Positions 5,599 through 8,245 of a stretch of DNA of 8,245 nt are shown here, piece by piece. This stretch comes from Lachnospiraceae bacterium. Its GTDB lineage: Bacteria > Bacillota > Clostridia > Lachnospirales > Lachnospiraceae. Where the stretch lies: contig JAFOIS010000279.1 in the NCBI GenBank assembly GCA_017420605.1, positions 1-8,245 on the forward strand, written 5' to 3'. Made by a program: the position numbers and the translations under genes. The number at the start of each line of letters is the position of its first letter. Position 1 is the stretch's first letter. Under the pieces are notes generated by a model. That model saw only the letters and a list, made by a program, of their open reading frames with translations. It was not told the DNA's origin and did not search any database.

Positions 5599-7383
5599 TC
5601 AGTGCAGGGTCCAGTGCTGGATATCCCAGTTCCAGCCGAACTGCGGGTTCGCCCACTTCTCGACATTGCCTTCGACCTTGTCGGAGGTGATGACCCAGTA
5701 CGGAGAATAGTACAGCGGGATGATCTTCATTTCTTTGGACTGCCATTCTTCGAACGCGGCATAGGCTGCCTTCTGCGCTTCCACATCAGAGGTGCCGAAC
5801 AGCGCGTCGGTCAGGGCCTGCATCTCTTCCGTTACCGGATGTGCGTTGTTGGAGTTCATGCCGGCGCCGAAACGTTCATAGTAGTTCAGGATCGTGGTCG
5901 CGGCAAGAGCGCCGTAGCAGAGATCCCATTCGACCGTGGAGACGGCTTCTTCAGACCAGCTCGGTTCGTTGTTGACCGTCGGAAGGGAGTTCAGCGCGGT
6001 GCCAAGGTCGCCGGTCGCCAGATACGGTTCGCTCTGGATGCCGACTTCGGCAAGTTCCTGCTGGATGATGGACATAAGGTCGACCGTCTGCTGATCGGTG
6101 TAGTAGTACACGATCTTCAGGACACGGCTCGAATCCCAGCCGACTTCGGCAAGGAGCTCTTTCGCCTTATCCGGGTTGTAGTCATAGGTCTCAAGGCCGG
6201 TCTTCTTCCAGTCGTGGCCGGTCGGGGTCAGGGTGCCGTCGCCCGGAAGGGTCGCGCCCTGGAACAGGCCTTCGCTGATGCCCTTGCGGTCGATCGCGTA
6301 AGCGATTGCCTGACGGACGCGCGGATCAGCAAGCTGGTTGACTTCGCCTTCGGCGTGCTTGTACTCGTTGACGTTGAGCCAGCGGGTGTACAGAGCGGAA
6401 ACAGTGTGGATGTGGACGCCGTCGAGGCCGTCGCAGGCCTTCATCTGATCATAGTTCTTAACGAACGCATAGTCGAGCTGGCCGGCGCGGAACGCTTCCG
6501 GAAGGTCCGGGTCAGTCTCAGGCTGGTTCGCGGAGCACTGGATCTTGAAGTTGGCAACGCCGTTCCAGTACTGCTCGAACGGAGCATAGATCGTGTACTC
6601 GTTCATCTTGACTTCTTCAATGTAGAACGGGCCGGAACCGATCGGCTTCTGGAAGAACGGATCCTGCTGGAGCTGCGTGAAGTCAGCGTCCTTGAGGAGG
6701 TGCTGCGGAAGGATGGCGAATTCGCCGAGCGCCCACTGCAGGTTCGGAACGACCTTCGCGAACTTGAGGGTGATCGTCTTGCCGTCCGCATCGACCGTGA
6801 TACCGGAGACGTGCTCAGCCGTACCGGCGACGTATTCCTCGGCGCCTTCCAGGTTACGGAAGGTATTGAGGATCGTGGAGATCAGCGTGGAGCCGTTGAT
6901 GATGCCCTTCTCGATCGAGAAGACCACGTCGTCAGCGGTGACCGGTTCGCCGTCGTGCCACATAAGGCCGTCACGGAGATGTACCGTAGCGGTAAGGCCG
7001 TCTTCGCTGATTTTGCAGTCATCGGACATACCGCACTCGGTCGTCAGCTCGTAATCAGCGTTCATGCCGACAAGCGTCTCGAAGCAGAACTTGTTGTCGT
7101 TGGTCAGGTTCGCGTTGAACCACGGGACCTGGAAGAAATCGACGGCGCCCATGTTGGAATACATAACGGGCATTTCGCCTGCCGGTTCTTCAGACGGAGC
7201 CGCTTCTTCGCTGCTGGCCGGAGCCGCTTCTTCACTGGAAGCCGGAGCCGCTTCTTCGCTGCTGGCCGGAGCTGCTTCGCTGCTGCTGGCCGGAGCCGCT
7301 TCGCTGCTGGATGCTGCGCCGCCGCAGGCCACCAGGCCGAGGATCATGCAGGCGACGAGCAGGATTGAAAGAAATTTCTTCAT
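5599..7383 (-). CDS. Family-5 ABC transporter substrate-binding lipoprotein
   Basis: This is the extracytoplasmic binding component of a DppA/OppA-type ABC importer (SBP family 5), 594 residues, a usual length for the family. It captures the ligand outside the membrane and delivers it to the permeases encoded just downstream. The start is the ATG preceded by AGGAG. Residues 1-20 form a lipoprotein signal peptide: KK, a hydrophobic core, then the lipobox LVAC with the lipidated Cys at 20. Residues 23-66 are a low-complexity Ala/Ser/Glu/Pro linker built from 24-bp tandem repeats, a tether to the membrane. The folded domain begins near residue 70. WHDGEPVTADDV at 142-153 is the family-5 hallmark, and the central RQAIAYAIDR and GDGTLTPTG segments also fit. 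The family binds peptides, nickel, opines, oligosaccharides and sialic acid, so sequence alone does not give the ligand. The aldolase and YhcH-family neighbours favour a sugar acid (inference). Confidence 0.93.
   Translation of the reverse strand: MKKFLSILLVACMILGLVACGGAASSSEAAPASSSEAAPASSEEAAPASSEEAAPASSEEAAPSEEPAGEMPVMYSNMGAVDFFQVPWFNANLTNDNKFCFETLVGMNADYELTTECGMSDDCKISEDGLTATVHLRDGLMWHDGEPVTADDVVFSIEKGIINGSTLISTILNTFRNLEGAEEYVAGTAEHVSGITVDADGKTITLKFAKVVPNLQWALGEFAILPQHLLKDADFTQLQQDPFFQKPIGSGPFYIEEVKMNEYTIYAPFEQYWNGVANFKIQCSANQPETDPDLPEAFRAGQLDYAFVKNYDQMKACDGLDGVHIHTVSALYTRWLNVNEYKHAEGEVNQLADPRVRQAIAYAIDRKGISEGLFQGATLPGDGTLTPTGHDWKKTGLETYDYNPDKAKELLAEVGWDSSRVLKIVYYYTDQQTVDLMSIIQQELAEVGIQSEPYLATGDLGTALNSLPTVNNEPSWSEEAVSTVEWDLCYGALAATTILNYYERFGAGMNSNNAHPVTEEMQALTDALFGTSDVEAQKAAYAAFEEWQSKEMKIIPLYYSPYWVITSDKVEGNVEKWANPQFGWNWDIQHWTLH
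7197..7316 (-). repeat. Five tandem 24-bp repeats coding the lipoprotein linker
   Basis: Five head-to-tail 24-bp units occupy 7197-7220, 7221-7244, 7245-7268, 7269-7292 and 7293-7316. Units 1 and 3 are identical and the others differ at a few bases. On the coding strand each unit encodes an eight-residue block of the type AAPASSEE. The units lie between the lipidated Cys20 and the folded domain and keep the reading frame, so gain or loss of a unit would change tether length without breaking the gene. Confidence 0.9.
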
Positions 7384-7389
7384 TTTTTT

Positions 7390-7394
7390 CTCCT
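7390..7394 (-). promoter_or_regulatory. Ribosome-binding site fixing the binding-protein start
   Basis: AGGAG lies 6 nt upstream of the ATG at 7383, within a purine-rich stretch. This selects the ATG over the in-frame TTG at 7407, which lies upstream of the site and would put extra charged residues in front of an otherwise perfect lipoprotein signal peptide. Confidence 0.8.
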
Positions 7395-7427
7395 TCTCTT
7401 CTTTCAATGGTCTATGGGTTTCCTGTT

Positions 7428-7456
7428 GTTATAAACAAACACCGCCGTGCCGTCAG
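7428..7456 (-). promoter_or_regulatory. Candidate sigma-A-type promoter for the binding-protein gene
   Basis: On the minus strand a -35-like CTGACG (7451-7456; 4 of 6 consensus bases) and a -10-like TATAAC (7428-7433; 5 of 6) are separated by exactly 17 bp. Transcription would start near 7420, leaving a leader of about 37 nt before the ATG at 7383. A small inverted repeat, ATGAA-TTGT-TTCAT (7466-7479), lies about 10 bp upstream of the -35 and could be an operator or chance. The promoter would let the binding protein and transporter be expressed apart from the reductase gene. Called by eye only. Confidence 0.45.
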
Positions 7457-7484
7457 CGCGCGGCAATGAATTGTTTCATGATTT

Positions 7485-8245
7485 TTACTTTTTCACACCG
7501 ACGTAGCGCCGTCCGCCGCCGACTTTTACGATGCTCATGCATTTTTCGATCGGAACGCGCAGCCCGAGGGCACGGATCGCGTCCTGACCGGCTTTGCTGA
7601 TCGGCCTCGAGCTCAGCATTTCCGCATTATTGCGGACCTGGTCCGCCGTATCGCAGCCGAGGACGAGGCTCGTCACGCCCGGAAGGTCGCGGATGTATAC
7701 CATTGCCATCTGCGGCAGTGTCATGCTTTCGGCTTTCGCGATATCATGGAGCTCGTCGATGTAGGGCTGCATGAAACTGTAATCGTCCGGCACCTTTTCC
7801 ATGCAGAGCATGCCCTGCAGGAAAACGGAACGCACGAAGACCGGCCTGCCCTGCTTTTCCAGTTCCTCGAGGCAGCCGGAATCGATGATCCGGCGGTCCA
7901 GCATGTTCATCGGCACCTGGATCGCGTCGAGCCATTCTTTATGAATAAATTCTTCGACGTCCTTCTCGTCGTAGACGGAAGTACCGATATAGTCCGCGTA
8001 TCCGTCCGCTTTCATCTTCTCGAGATGCGGACGGAGCACGTCGCCGTACGCGTCGACCTCCACGGCGTCATGGAAGAAGTACATCTTGACGCCGCCGATG
8101 CGGTTCAGCGTCTTTTCCTGTTTCTCATGAAACGCCGCGGCCGGATCTTCGCTGCCGCGCACACTGAACTTGCTGGTCACGTAAAAGCGGGGGCCCTTTG
8201 CTTTCAGGTAATGGCCGATGACCTCCTCGGACGTGCCGTAAGCAA
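7485..8245 (-). CDS. Aldo/keto reductase, N-terminus cut by window edge
   Basis: This is an NAD(P)H-dependent cytosolic oxidoreductase of the aldo/keto reductase superfamily, which reduces carbonyls of sugars, sugar acids or small aldehydes. The reading frame stays open to the right edge, giving 252 visible residues; roughly the first 50 are outside. The visible part begins AYGTSEEVIG, the family's catalytic-Tyr motif, with Tyr at visible residue 2. The catalytic Lys follows in VTSKF (residue 25) and the catalytic His in YFFHDAVEVD (residue 58). Near the C-terminus GCDTADQVRNNAEML matches the cofactor-side helix typical of the family. A GTG at 8180 is internal, because the catalytic Tyr lies upstream of it. 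The stop is TAA and the C-terminus is RYVGVKK. The gene precedes the transporter genes in the same direction, 101 bp before the substrate-binding protein start. Its substrate cannot be read from sequence; a link to the imported compound is inference. Confidence 0.88.
   Translation of the reverse strand, partial: AYGTSEEVIGHYLKAKGPRFYVTSKFSVRGSEDPAAAFHEKQEKTLNRIGGVKMYFFHDAVEVDAYGDVLRPHLEKMKADGYADYIGTSVYDEKDVEEFIHKEWLDAIQVPMNMLDRRIIDSGCLEELEKQGRPVFVRSVFLQGMLCMEKVPDDYSFMQPYIDELHDIAKAESMTLPQMAMVYIRDLPGVTSLVLGCDTADQVRNNAEMLSSRPISKAGQDAIRALGLRVPIEKCMSIVKVGGGRRYVGVKK

Noticed and set aside
5476..7368. Open frame of 630 codons on the plus strand
   Set aside because: It lies wholly antisense to the binding-protein gene, shows no recognisable domain, and its composition (Arg, Asp, Val and Gly rich) is what the reverse of a GC-rich gene gives.
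7384..7407. TTG at 7407 as the start of the binding protein, adding eight residues
   Set aside because: The AGGAG site lies downstream of this TTG and 6 nt before the ATG at 7383, and the shorter form has a standard lipoprotein signal peptide.
7485..8180. GTG at 8180 as the true start of the reductase
   Set aside because: In-frame codons upstream encode the catalytic-Tyr motif of the family, so the gene extends past the window edge.

Overview
The window is GC-rich bacterial DNA carrying one co-directional gene cluster, all on the minus strand, so it is read from the right edge to the left. The lipoprotein signal followed by a repetitive Ala/Ser/Glu/Pro linker in the substrate-binding protein, the strong AAGGAGG-type ribosome-binding sites and the compact operon point to a Bacillota member, probably a gut-type member of the Clostridia. 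That is inference from style; no taxonomic marker gene is present. I saw no RNA genes, CRISPR arrays, insertion sequences or phage genes.

Layout in transcription order: (1) an aldo/keto reductase cut by the right edge (7485-8245); (2) a short spacer with a plausible sigma-A-type promoter (7428-7456); (3) a family-5 (peptide/nickel/oligosaccharide type) substrate-binding lipoprotein (5599-7383); (4) a 138-bp spacer with a strong hairpin (5496-5525); (5) two inner-membrane permeases of DppB and DppC type (4501-5460, 3553-4485) and two ATPases of DppD and DppF type (2521-3540, 1440-2531), tightly packed, with the two ATPase genes overlapping by 11 bp; (6) a 114-bp spacer with a GC-rich hairpin (1401-1428) and a second inverted repeat (1365-1382); (7) a class I aldolase of the dihydrodipicolinate synthase / N-acetylneuraminate lyase superfamily (444-1325); (8) a YhcH/YjgK/YiaL (EbgC/TabA-like) family gene cut by the left edge (1-383).

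The five transporter genes make a complete ATP-driven importer of the dipeptide/oligopeptide family. The cargo need not be a peptide: the neighbours are an aldolase that cleaves or condenses 2-oxo acids, a YhcH-family protein (YhcH belongs to the E. coli nan sialic-acid operon) and a carbonyl reductase. The most economical reading is uptake and breakdown of a sialic acid or other sugar acid. Peptide-family ABC importers for sialic acid are known (for example SatABCD of Haemophilus ducreyi), so there is precedent, but no NanE, NanK or sialidase gene is visible here. The aldolase also departs from DapA and NanA at pyruvate- and substrate-binding positions, so its exact substrate is open.
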